This document shows, one piece after another, positions 1 through 11,300 of a stretch of 64,000 nt of DNA; position 1 is the stretch's first letter, and every line of letters begins with the position of its first letter. This DNA comes from Conchocele bisecta (Eukaryota > Mollusca > Bivalvia > Lucinida > Thyasiridae), in the NCBI GenBank assembly GCA_029237695.1, contig CM055266.1, positions 111,741,370-111,805,369 on the forward strand. The letters are read 5' to 3'. The notes under the pieces are model-generated. The model was not told the DNA's origin. It did no database searches and saw only the letters and a program-made list of their open reading frames with translations. The position numbers and the translations under genes were made by a program.

Positions 1-290
1 AAGCAATGAACAATTTGTGGTATCTTTATCATACTACAGAAAACAATAAGCAGACCAGAAATATAGCATATTTCTTATTTTTCCATAAAAACACATCTTG
101 GTATTTCATTAGAATTGTCTCCAAGGAGACAATTCTAATGAAATACCAAGATGTGATTTCATTTAGAAGCAAACTATTCAATAAGTGATGTCTGCTGATG
201 TGTAAACAGTAGTGTGATTCTATTTTACCCAATTAAAATTTCGAAATACTCAATTACTAATTCCTTATCTGGAGCCCTGGGTAGTGTGGT
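1..290. mobile_element. MITE family D, cut by window edge
   Basis: Central palindrome AGAATTGTCTCCAAGGAGAC AATTCT and the end CTTATCTGGAGCCC near 266-279. The left part lies outside the window. It is in the last intron (or flank) of the left copine gene. Confidence 0.82.
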
Positions 291-406
291 CAGTATTGCT
301 CCTGATCTGTCACTGGTGAAATGAGGCTGTCTGAACTGAAACTATACTAGTTGTAAATGTCATACGCCCAATGTTGTCCAGTCACACGTATATTTTACCG
401 TTACAG

Positions 407-718
407 TACCATATACTGGTGATCTGTGCGGATGGACAAGTGACCAGCGAGGAAGAGACCGTGGATGCGATCGTGCAGGCCTCGGACTATCCACTGTCCA
501 TCATTGTGATTGGCGTGGGTGACGGCCCCTGGGACATTATGGAAGAATACGACAACGAACTACCAGCACGAAAGTTTGACAATTTCCGCTTCGTGGACTT
601 TCACAGAACAATGAAGCATGCACGAAATCCCCAAGCAGCGCTAGCTCTCAGTGCCTTAATGGAGATACCCGACCAGTACAGTGCTGTTAAAGAACTGCGG
701 TTACTGCAGAAATTGTAG
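407..718 (+). CDS. Copine/RGLG-like vWA-domain protein, last exon (left paralogue, partial)
   Basis: This is the terminal coding exon, 103 codons plus stop TAG, following a pyrimidine-rich acceptor ending TTACAG at 401-406. The translation starts [16 protein letters not shown] and contains [16 protein letters not shown], the C-terminal half of the vWA-like copine domain shared by copines and the plant RGLG ubiquitin ligases. The DG of ICADG and the GVGDGPWD block are hallmark residues. It is closely similar to the exon at 46709-47071, but this protein stops at LLQKL whereas the paralogue continues for about 17 more residues. No RING finger follows, so an RGLG-type ligase activity is not supported here. 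Upstream exons lie outside the window. A possible AATAAA poly(A) signal is at 862-867, close to a repeat copy. The family call is firm; the biochemical role is not determinable from one exon. Confidence 0.88.
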   Translation, partial: YHILVICADGQVTSEEETVDAIVQASDYPLSIIVIGVGDGPWDIMEEYDNELPARKFDNFRFVDFHRTMKHARNPQAALALSALMEIPDQYSAVKELRLLQKL

Positions 719-809
719 TACCGGATAGTGTTCACTATTAACTGCCAGTTCCACGTAAAATATGCCGATGGGTTTAGGCCAATTAAACATATTCAATCGG
801 GGAAAAAAT

Positions 810-1275
810 GCAACTTTAAAGATACATGTGCATCAGACATCATCTACACATTTTCTAGCAAAATAAACATTTATTCACCATGATTATTCCACGTATTGAT
901 TGGCATTATTATACATTTTATATTAGCCGTAAATTTACACACTGATATCAGGAGCGATAACCGTGTTTCCTTGAAATGTTAACGGACATTACTATTTATT
1001 CTCTGTATTTATCTTTTGATGCGCAATGATCATACTTTATAATTTGTCGAAAATATAATTTTTTCAAATGACACATTCAATTAGTATAAATAATTAAAAA
1101 ATATCATGCCTCATTTGCATATGAAAATAGCCTGATACCAGCGCGTGTCACTATCAGTAAAATAAATATTACTAAATTATTATATCTGTATAGCGGGCAC
1201 TTGTAATTTTTAGAACTGGTGGAATAGTGACACAATTACACACTTATATAATTCCTATAAAAAACAGTTTGTACC
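810..1275. mobile_element. Element N, diverged, reverse orientation
   Basis: Aligns to the reverse complement of 47970-48450 (e.g. AATGATCATACTTTATAAT, CATGCCTCATTTGCATATGA, TAGCGGGCACTTGTAATTTT). The outer inverted ends are not intact. It lies just 3' of the left copine stop. Confidence 0.75.
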
Positions 1276-1890
1276 TGTTTCCTGTCCCAATTTCTTTTAT
1301 TTCCGAAATACCATCAACTGTTGCTTTTATTGTGAAATATCATGTGATTAAATGGAGGAGAGTGACTTGCCAGGTGTGAAGTAAAAACAAAAGGTAAATT
1401 TTGAAAATTGATCCATAAATACAAATTTTACTTTTAAACTATTACAACCCATGATAAAATTGTGAAGAAAAAATATCACTGATGCATCAAATACAATTTG
1501 TAATTCTTTAGGAGGGTAACATTGTATTATTAACCATTAGACCACTATCTTAATGTTTTTCGTCTGAAGTGCTGTAAAACCATGTTTCTATTGAGAAATA
1601 AGGCAAGATATAAAAGCAACAGCGGACGACAATTGTTGTGAGTAGCGGCCTAAGGGTTAAGAACAAGACATTAGTACATGTATAAACTTTAATGCAAAAT
1701 TCTTTGTCATTTGACATTGACCTTGCATACAGAAAGACCATATGAATAATGACACAATTAATGGGTATATGAAGGGTCAAGCCAATCAAATTTACTGTAG
1801 CTGGTACATACATGTAGTAGATAACCTAAAACGTTAACACACATGGCTAAGTCATTTGACCGTGATATAGAGATATTGGTTGGCTAAACA

Positions 1891-1958
1891 GTGAAACCTC
1901 TCTAAACCGGACACCATGGGAACTCCCAGGGTGTCCGGCCTAGAGAGGTTCCACTGTA
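1891..1958. repeat. CCTCTCTAAACCGGACACC hairpin (family M)
   Basis: AAACCTCTCTAAACCGGACA mirrored by TGTCCGGCCTAGAGAGGTTC. Other copies: 37151-37222, 41979-42052 and 62570-62637; half copies at 37020-37065, 41838-41872 and 55549-55577. Confidence 0.82.
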
Positions 1959-2035
1959 AATCAGGCATTTCATCATTCTGAGCCACAGTTGTGTGCTATG
2001 CTATATATATTCAGCCTTAATATTTTAATGACCAA

Positions 2036-2388
2036 AATCCAATAATTCCAGCACAACAATATTTACACAATTCCATAACATTTGATTGGCTCGTAGCAAG
2101 TCTCTGTCCAAAATTTATATCCCACGCCGAACTACTTTCCGTAACCGTGAGGCGCAGTTAAAATAATTCTTAAGAAAACGGAAAATAAACACATTTTCTT
2201 GATGAATTTATTTCAATTCCTGGAATTATAAGGAATGAATGGCCTTTTTGTTGAATTTATCGGGGATATAAATTTGGAAAAGTCGCGGGAATACTGGACG
2301 AGGCCTTCCGGCCTTCGTCCAGTATTCCCGCGACTTTTCCAAGTTTATACCCCGATAAATTCCACAAAAAGGCCATTCATTCCTATAG
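2036..2388. mobile_element. Foldback element R
   Basis: AATAATTCCAGCACAACAAT start. The hairpin GGAATGAATGGCCTTTTTGT is mirrored by CACAAAAAGGCCATTCATTC around GGCCTTCCGGCC. Confidence 0.83.
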
Positions 2389-2589
2389 TAGATTTTACAT
2401 GGAACAGACACAGCAGTAGACATGTTTGGTGCAATCATGAGAAATACATGTGTGTCTGCATTGGCACTATTAGGACTTGAGCGATTTGTGACCAGTGTAG
2501 CTTGATCAAATAGCACATCCTCAAAAATCCATATAACCGTGGACTCAGTAGTGGAATAAATACATCGTCACAAAGCTTATTGCTGGAAC

Positions 2590-2995
2590 AGGTGGAAACA
2601 GGACCTGTGACATAAAAAGTGCCCATTGAAAAGTCGCATTAACCGACCTATCTGTTTTGCATTGGCATATATAAACATAAGATACATACGATAACAGGTG
2701 GGTGGGGTAATGTAATTTCAAATGGGATTTCAACAGGTGGATGGAGATTTTGTTTTCTATGGGCATCAGCATATCGATGGTCTAGTAACATAAGGTCATA
2801 ACTGCTATGCTTTAGCAAATTCCATGATCCCACGTACCTGTTGTCGTACTGTATGTTACGTTTATATATCGATGGTCTAGTAACATAAGGTCATAACTGC
2901 TATAACATACAGTACGACAACAGGTACGTGGGTTCATGGAATTTGTTTTCAATGAGAATTTTATATGTCACAGGTACAAGTCTTCCACATCATGG
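2590..2995. repeat. Foldback with internal direct repeat (family E)
   Basis: Outer arms GACCTGTGACATAAAAAGTG / ATGTCACAGGTACAAGTC. An inner palindrome CACGTACCTGTTGTCGTACT is mirrored at 2905-2930. A 38-bp direct repeat ATATCGATGGTCTAGTAACA is at 2771 and 2866. Related palindromes are at 57234-57392 and 60655-60850. Confidence 0.8.
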
Positions 2996-3009
2996 CACAT
3001 GTGATTGTG

Positions 3010-3600
3010 TATACGCAGTGTAGTACGAGGGGTATTATGGTATTGCTGAAATGAAGCACATCCACCGACTGATCACATGACCAGGTGCTACCATTGCATA
3101 CAATCAAGTCTGGCTGCCCATAATTCCTACACACTAGTGCAGAATACTCTTGGACAACACCTATTGGCAAAATGTCCTACAGACTGGACATTTGGACATG
3201 GGATACTCTCCACCTCACATAGGGATAGTTAGGAGACAGTGTTGTATATAGTACTGTATTATTCCTAGTATATAGTGTTCTCTCTTTATAATAATCAGTG
3301 ACTTTCCCGCAGAAATGTGTGCTTTATTCTTTTTTCCCCCATCAAAATGTGCTTATTATACGATATACTAATGATAGTGTAGAAAACGTATATAACAATC
3401 ATCAATATTATTTTTAATGAAGATTTGGGTAGATTTTGGTAAGATGTCGTGCTGCTGCCCCAAGACCACGCACCAGCGGATACGTAGAGACATGATCCCC
3501 AGGCCCTTGTGGAGTCTAGTTTGGTAACTCATTTACTCAGCGACCTCTGGATGGCACACCAGCAGATACTCCAGTAGCTTTCACCAGGCTTGTGTGGAGA
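3010..3600. other. Intergenic, nothing coding seen
   Basis: AT-rich sequence without a supported gene. A ~50-bp phrase (AAATGAAGCACATCCACCGA, 3050-3095) recurs at 3698-3745. Confidence 0.5.
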
Positions 3601-3602
3601 TC

Positions 3603-3706
3603 AGTAGCCTATTTAACTATCATGGCTGTGATAATGTAATAAATTCAGTATAATAAAAAAATTATCCTTAAATTGAAAATTTCTCCGTCAAAGTATTGCA
3701 CAAATG
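3603..3706. mobile_element. MITE family K, half copy
   Basis: Contains ATCATGGCTGTGATAATGTA and AATTTCTCCGTCAAAGTATT; only one arm is present. Confidence 0.72.
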
Positions 3707-4454
3707 AAGCACACCCACCGACTGATCACAAGACCAGGTATTACCAGTACGTACTGTATTAGTCCTATTATACGTAGTGTTCTCACTTGTATTGGTACAC
3801 TTGCATATGATATAACCTGTACCCGACATGACCCAATACCAGACATTGGACTCTGGACCCAGCCCATCCTTCACAGGACTTGGATTGGGTGTCGTGTCAT
3901 GCAGCCTGACGCAGGTAGCATGTACGTTTACTACACATATGGGTCTATACTTGTGGCAAATGCCAAAAGAGTAGTTTCTCCAGACAGTCAAATCATCAAT
4001 GTTCTGTAAATAGAGCAGATGACTGAAGTTAAACAGTTAACATAGCAGATGTGTTGTATGGGACTGGGACAAGTTTTACAACTGATTTTGCAAAATATAT
4101 TGTACTCAGAAATTCGCTATTACCCAGTAGCCGTTTTAGCTCAAATTGATATTATATTAATTACTATCGTTGTTATATAACTGGTGCATGTAATTGTGAT
4201 TATAATTTTATGTTAATTGTTATTAAACAGATTTCATTCATATGTTAACTTATTTGGTCTTTACTTGCCTTGCTACGTCTTAATTTCTATTTGATTAATT
4301 ATAATATCCATCGTTTTTCATACATTAAAATGTCGGAGCCGAGTGATTATCAAATGTCTGAGGCTGTATGTAAAAAACACACTAGAAAATACTTCAACAA
4401 ACGACAAATATATTTCATTACGAGTTCAAGTTTATTTTATATTCAAATTGTGAG

Positions 4455-4560
4455 CTTGACCACGCTCATGCAAAAAATCAAACAGTTTGATTGGTCGAGC
4501 CTGAGCTATGCTCAGGATCGACCAATCAAACTATTTGATTTCATGCACCATTTCGAAGAA
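4455..4560. repeat. Imperfect palindrome
   Basis: CAAACAGTTTGATTGGTCGA mirrored by CGACCAATCAAACTATTTGA around TGAGCTATGCTCA. It lies downstream of the DDX54 3' end. Confidence 0.8.
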
Positions 4561-4771
4561 CATGCTCAGAATGTTTTACAATCAATAACCCTAATTGTCA
4601 TGACATGTAAATTGCCCAGTACCAAGTCTATACACATTCGTGAATTTTCCCACAGTCTAGCAAATCCACCCAAAGGCATGAATGAGCACAACAATAATCC
4701 AACGTTATGCCTTGATCAGACCAAACATGGACATATCAATCAAATCCACAATTTTCATATTAATCTACACA

Positions 4772-5188
4772 TATCATCCCTTAGATTGTTCTTTAGTGAT
4801 AGATTTCCGTTTCTTATTCATTTAAAAACAAAAGTGTGCAGTATGGGGCATTTAATGATGGATTAAGACACGAGAACGACTCATGATATACAATTATCAT
4901 CCCTTAGATCGTTCTTTAGCGATAGATTTCCATCACTTATTCATTTAAAAACAAAAGTGTGCAGTATCGGGCATTTAATGATGGATTAAGACACGAGAAC
5001 GATTCATGATATACAATTATCATCCCTTAGATCGTTCTTTAGCGATAGATTTCCGTTACTTATTCATTTAAAAACAAAAGTATGCAGTATCGGGCTTTTA
5101 ATGATGGATTAAGACACGAGAACGAATCATGATATACAATTATCATCTCTTAGACCGTTGTTTAGCGATAGATTTCCGTTTCTTATTC
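4772..5188 (-). repeat. 123-bp tandem array derived from the DDX54 3' coding end
   Basis: Units start at 4772, 4895, 5018 and 5141, exactly 123 bp apart. The fourth is a partial 47-bp unit that is the genuine end of exon 20. Each downstream unit repeats the last ~15 codons and stop (RKSIAKERSKG-stop style) plus 76 bp of 3' flank. Homology with the gene breaks at 5188/5189. Confidence 0.95.
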
Positions 5189-5339
5189 AGAGACTCTCGA
5201 TTCTGTTGGAAGTGCTCCTTCTTTGCCTTTTGTCTGCGTGCCTTCAGAATCTGCTCTGGACGTTTCAGTTCAGATCGCCCAGTTTTGAACTTGTTTTTCT
5301 TGCCTTCGTCACGATGACTATCTGTACCTTTCTTGTGCC
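5143..5339 (-). CDS. DDX54: DDX54 exon 20 (stop codon)
   Basis: 197 nt from acceptor ATTTTCAG. It encodes a lysine/arginine-rich C-terminus including [20 protein letters not shown], matching the ELK..QQILK.RR conserved tail, and ends IAKQRSKR with stop TGA at 5143-5145. The final 47 bp are the first member of a 123-bp tandem array running downstream. Confidence 0.92.
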
Positions 5340-8300
5340 CTGAAAATAAATGAGTATGTCAAAGTGAATACACACAGGATCTTCCATCGTACATTTTGAA
5401 TAGCGGGAAATAATATACGAGTGCGTCGGAAATTGTATTTTACTTAACTTTGACGATATCAAATAACCTTGACTATTCCATAAAACTATTGTCTTCGTCT
5501 TTGACATTCGTTTCATGGAGCTACAGCTGTCTGTATAGAATCCTCACTTCTCGACCACAAGAGATGAAAGCCTGTACATGTAAAGCACGACAGAAACACA
5601 TGCAACAAACATGTACTTACATCTCTTGCCACCCCCGCCAATAACGGTGAGTCGGTTCTGTGAAGGGGCCGGCCCATTGCTGGGTTTCCCCTTCCCCATA
5701 GCCCCATCATCGTCATCACTGTGGTCGGTCGTGCCATGCTTCGACTTCTCCATCCACTCTTTATAGGTTCACAAGGTCAAGGATAGCATATGTGTACCAA
5801 TTGATTGGGTTTAATGTATGTTTAACCCTTTCAACCCCAAGTAACTGCAGTGGATTTTGATATGTTAATTTTCCGATCAATCGATCATTTATGAAAAGGG
5901 GGTGTTTTTGCTCTAAAAAATATGAAAATGACTAGCAAAAAGTGCAGATCCTGATGAGACAGCTCGTTACGAGCCGGCTCATCTGGATCTACACTGTTTG
6001 CCAATACCACTATACAGGTCTGTAGTGTTGAAAGGGTTAACACTTTCCCCGTAAATAATTTAAATTGATAGTACACAACCACCTGTGTTAATGGAGAACA
6101 GTGCAGATCCTGATCTAACGGCCTAATTCCTGAAACGGCCTGATCGGGATCTGCACTGGTCACAAATGCAATAAGATCCATTTCTCCAGTCACAGCCACA
6201 AGTAATTATATTATAACAGGATGATTTGATGAGAAAATGATCCTACACTGTAACACAATCGCCTGCGTTATTCTTGCCTAGATTATCAACATGTTGACGT
6301 GAATATGGGATAAATTTGCAGGAAAACTACTGGTACTTACCCCTTATCACATCCATGTCCACCTTTGAGATAGCATTATTATATGTTACTGGGGAAATGT
6401 GGCTTATGGGTGACCGGTGTAGAACCAGATCAGCCTGTGCATCCGTACAGTTTGATCAGGATCTGCACTGTTCGCCATTCCATCAACAAAGACCTGTTTT
6501 AACAAGCAATACAGATATTAAAGCTATAAGAGTGTGCTATTTGATCAGGAGCTACACTGGTCACAAATCCCATAAGCCCCATTTCTCCAGTCACAGGCAC
6601 AAATCAGTAATTTTGTGAAAGGATATACATTGGACCTGTAAGAGGCGGGGATATAGGCGCCACTTTCTGTGCGGATCTTCTTGGTCTTCGGGTCATCATT
6701 GTCCCGCACATACTTCTTCTTCTTTCTATCCCTGGAGGAAAGTAGAGCTATGTAAGACAAGGAATCAGTAATACCGATGGGTGTACCCCTCAAACACTTT
6801 AACACAAAAGTTATTTTCCGTTGACCTTGATCACCGGTAACAAATAAGTATATGAAGATTCAAGCCAATCCGACTTACGTTGACAGAGATAGCAGGTCGC
6901 CGAAAACTTAAACGCAAATCTTGAACAGACAGATGGATAAACCGACATAATGAACAGCAGAAAAATGAAATGAAAGGTGTTTAACATCCCAGCAACAGCT
7001 AGTCATATAGTGACGGGACCACAGTTTAAGGTCTCATCCGACATACCAGAGGGATGGAAATACTATGAAAGTATTTTTCTTGCCCTGGGGTAGGTTTTGA
7101 ACTCACACCCTTCAGTATTGAAGTCCTGTAGTCTAACCGTGAGCCACAGCCCATCCCTACAAAACTGTGGAATCAAACATGATCATATTTCACTTATAAC
7201 AGCACAATGTACCGTACACAAAAGTCAAAAAGTTTGTAAGAGTTTCTCCATCATGTAATAGCTTCAATAATACTTGATGGATTGCTTTAATATTTGGACA
7301 GTTTATTCACATGAACATGTGTAACACACTTGCACCACCATTGACATGACCTTGACCTTTGTGACCTTCAAAATGGCGTAAAAAAGTTTGTAAGACTTTC
7401 TCAAATGACTTTGAAATTTGTGTAAATTTAAAGTTTTGTTTTGCTTTTTTTACACAGAATCTCCAGCTAGAGTCCAGTATGCCACTGGGACATATCCATG
7501 TTTTACAAACATAATGTCGAGTTTTAGTTTTGACTTATGCATGTGCATCAATATTTCAGATTAGGTAAAACCTTAGACATTAAAGAGATTTGATCATCAT
7601 CAGAGATGCTGTGTTCTGTCCGGTGGTTTGTCCATCTTTCTGTCCATATTCATGATTACCTGATGTACACTATTGCCTTTGCGAAGTTGTTAACGCTTTC
7701 AACACTACAGACCCTAATAGCGGTGTTAGCAAACAGTGTAGATCCAGATGAGACGGCTCATGCCGTCTCGTCAGGAGCTGCACTGTTTGCAAGTAATTTT
7801 CATATTTGTTTTAGAAAAACACCCCCTTCGTATAAATGGACTAGTCTGACAATCATTTTGTGACAATTAGATTGGACCTTCAGTTAACATATCTCAGTCC
7901 ATTCCAGTTATTTAGTGTCTTAAACATGTTTAAAGGTTAAATTAAAATCAGCATCAATCAATTACAAAATACTTTTTTTTAATTTAAGCACAAGTGCATG
8001 TGTACAAATACGATAAACACTGACCATCTCATTTGTCCTTTCTTCTTCTGTATTTTCGCCTCATCGTCCCCGGCAATGTCCAGGACAGCTGCTCCAACCT
8101 CCTGGTCAAAACTGCTGCCCAGCCGGTACCTGCAATACACACATTTCAGACACAACAATACACACATTTCAGACACAACAATACACACATTTCAGACACA
8201 ACAAAACACACATTTCAGACACAACAATACACACATTTCAGACACACCATGTGATTGAAGTTGTTGCGAAAGTCATAAACCTCATCTTTCACAAGCAGTC

Positions 8301-11300
8301 GCATATGAAACAAAGACATCTGATTTTGTACCTATGCCGGGTATGGAAGGTGTTCGAGCCAATTCCCACCCTTAAATATGAGCCGAATGAATGAATGAAT
8401 TTTGTACCTAAGAAGATGTGCAATTTTTCATGAAAAATATTTAATACAGAAACTGTGATATTTCTGTCGACAACATCGAAAGCTGACGAAACTGTCATAG
8501 CACATGCGAACTAGAGTTCCGCATTGCTCTGAACATTTTGTCAACTTACCATGTCATTTATAGAAAATATTGTAAATTTTGTAAATATTTTTCTTGAGAT
8601 ATCGCACATCTTCTGTCAGAGGTACAATATCGCATGGCTTGTCTGATATCTCTCACAGAACATATAATCATGTAAGAACATCAGCAATGTTGTGTGAATG
8701 ACATACATGGTGTCAGTGGAAGAAGGGGGCTAAGTCCATTATGAGTGACCCTTATGTATTTAGCCCTCTTCTTTCACTGACACCTTCAATTATAATATTA
8801 CCTTAACCCCCTGGTGGTGCTTTAGTTTAATGAATATCAAGAAGCTGTGTGAAAGGACACAGAAGTTAGAACAAATTTCCCCCAATGTTAAGTTTGTGAA
8901 AGCCATGAGATTGTGACCTTGACCTTAGGGTTAGTGGGGGTCTGATGGCTGTGGATTTGGAATAGCACGATAGAGAACCATTAGAGGAAGGGCCGTGCAA
9001 AATATCAAACAGAGCGGTGTAAGGAAACAGAAATTATAACATATTTCTCCCAACGTTAAGTGTATGAAAGCACTAAGACTGTGACCTTGACCTTGGGGTT
9101 AGCGGGGGTCTGAGCATCGTGGAATTGTCACAGCATGATAGAGAATCATTAGAGAAAGGCATGTGTGTCAATATCACAACGTTTGGTAAAAGGAAACAGA
9201 AATTATAACAAATTTCCCCCAACATTAAGTTTATGAAAGCACTAAGATTGTGACCTCGACCTTGGGATTAGCAGGGGTCCGAGTGTCGTGGATTTGTCAC
9301 AGCATGATAGAGAAGCATTAGAGAAAGTCATGCGTGATATATCAAAAGGTTTGGCAGACGGACGGACAGACACTGACTACGAAGCCGTGGGTATGCCATA
9401 AGCACTTTCTTTGAAAGGCATGCTAAAAAGGGATTTGTTTATACAGTAATCTGCCACAACAAAATGGGCTGATTGATATTGTTAGGACCGTTGTTCCTAT
9501 TCTTGACGTTGGACTTTAATAGGGCTGTTTCACTAAACTTTGTGCGATAAAATTGTTCGTACAAAGATTTATATGAATTTGCTTCTCACATTATCGTCTT
9601 TCTCTAATGCTAGCATTTTGTACCTACGGGTTCATGTTATTAAATGCAGCACATCCACAAAATATTTTCCAAAATCGTCTGTCAGAACAAATGTTAGTGT
9701 GGATTTCAATTTTGCACTCACTAACTTAGTCTCTTAGTCATACAAAGTTCAGTGAAATGGGCCCCAGGTTCTGCAAGCTCCAAACTCCCATTATCTCCAT
9801 TTGCTGACCACAACCAAATAAGCAGCCTTGGTGATTGACTAACACTCATACACTGCCAGGTGACTACATACCCTTGCTCACTCTGGTAGTCCGCTGGTCG
9901 GTACTGCAGGTAGTTTTCCTCGTCCCGTCCTTCAAGTTTCCGCTTCTTGGACAACGCCCTGGAAGCACCGATTACCTCGCTGAACGCGTCCTGCCGAGTA
10001 GAGCACAATATATGGCTAGAGAAATAGAGAATACCAGGCTAGTGTTCTTTGATATCAAGTTTATCAGGCAAGGCTAGGAAACATAAATTCCTACAGTTTC
10101 CAAGCCGAGCTTGATAAACTTGATATCAAAAGACAGTAGCTTGGTATTCTATGTTTATGCTCGAAAAGGACCACATATGACGTCGTTATCTATGTACCAA
10201 ATGTGGACTTGTTTACGTTGCATCATTACACTGACATCATTCGGTAGCGTCACGTGACGTCAACCAACCAATAGAACGTCAGATTTCACTTCATTGTAAG
10301 TCAATGCCTGATACAACAAGATGTTATCAGTCAGTGCGTATTCGGTCAATACAGGGCAGGTTACCTGATAAATGGGGGTATATCATATGTGGCTAGGCTA
10401 GTAGTTCATACCCAGATCAGCATGTACATATGTTAACCCTTTCAACACTACAACCCTCTATAGCGGTGTTTACATTTAGTGTAGACCCAGATGAGCCAGC
10501 TCGGCACGAGCTGCCTCATCAGGATCTGCAATGTTTGCAAGTAATTTTCATATTTTTTAGAAAAAGAACACACCCCATTTTCATAAATGAACTAGTCATT
10601 TTGTGACAATTGGATTGGTCGGAAAATTAATATATCAAAATACATTCAAGTTATTTAGGGGAGAAAGTGTAAATGAAAGTACTGTAAATTGAAAGTTCAG
10701 TGTCTTCTCAATCTCTGGTCAGGAATTAATTTGGAGCATGTTTCACTATACTTAGTACAACAAAGAAGGTTGTATGTGCAAACAAAATGTGCAAAACTAA
10801 AATTCATAGCAAAGATGGCATGAGCAACAGAATCTGAGATATATTTTGTGGATTTGATTTAATTACCCGTACATGCAGGTACAGTGCAGTCTCCGTTTTT
10901 GTTCCACCGTAGACAACACTTGCAAACTCAACGCGAACGCAACGCGAACGCAACGGTTTGCTGTAGCGTTGTCTTCGTTGTTTAAACGTATAATACGGTT
11001 CGTACACGTGTAATACACATTGTCAAACCGTTTAGTTTAAAAGCGTTGTATACGTTATTTAAAAGTATAATACGGTTTGTACACGTGTAATACACATTGT
11101 CAAACCGTTTAGTTTTAAAGCGTGTAATACGTTTAGCTTCAAGGCGTATAACACGCTTTGGCGTATACATATGTAGCGAGGTGAAAGAGTTGAAACGTGT
11201 ACAACGCTTTACCTGGAAGCGTGTAGCTATATGAAAGCGTTGAAACGTGTACAGCGGTTACACGTTTTAACGCGAATACCTGTTCGGCCCCGATCGCTTC

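Noticed and set aside
4270..4866. 198-codon plus-strand open frame
   Set aside because: It runs antisense through the palindrome at 4455-4560 and the 123-bp array downstream of DDX54, with no domain or codon signal.
5513..5737. Alternative frame of exon 19 starting [11 protein letters not shown]
   Set aside because: It is a shadow of the exon 19 frame. Splice phase and the acidic/basic composition of the DDX54 tail support the other frame.
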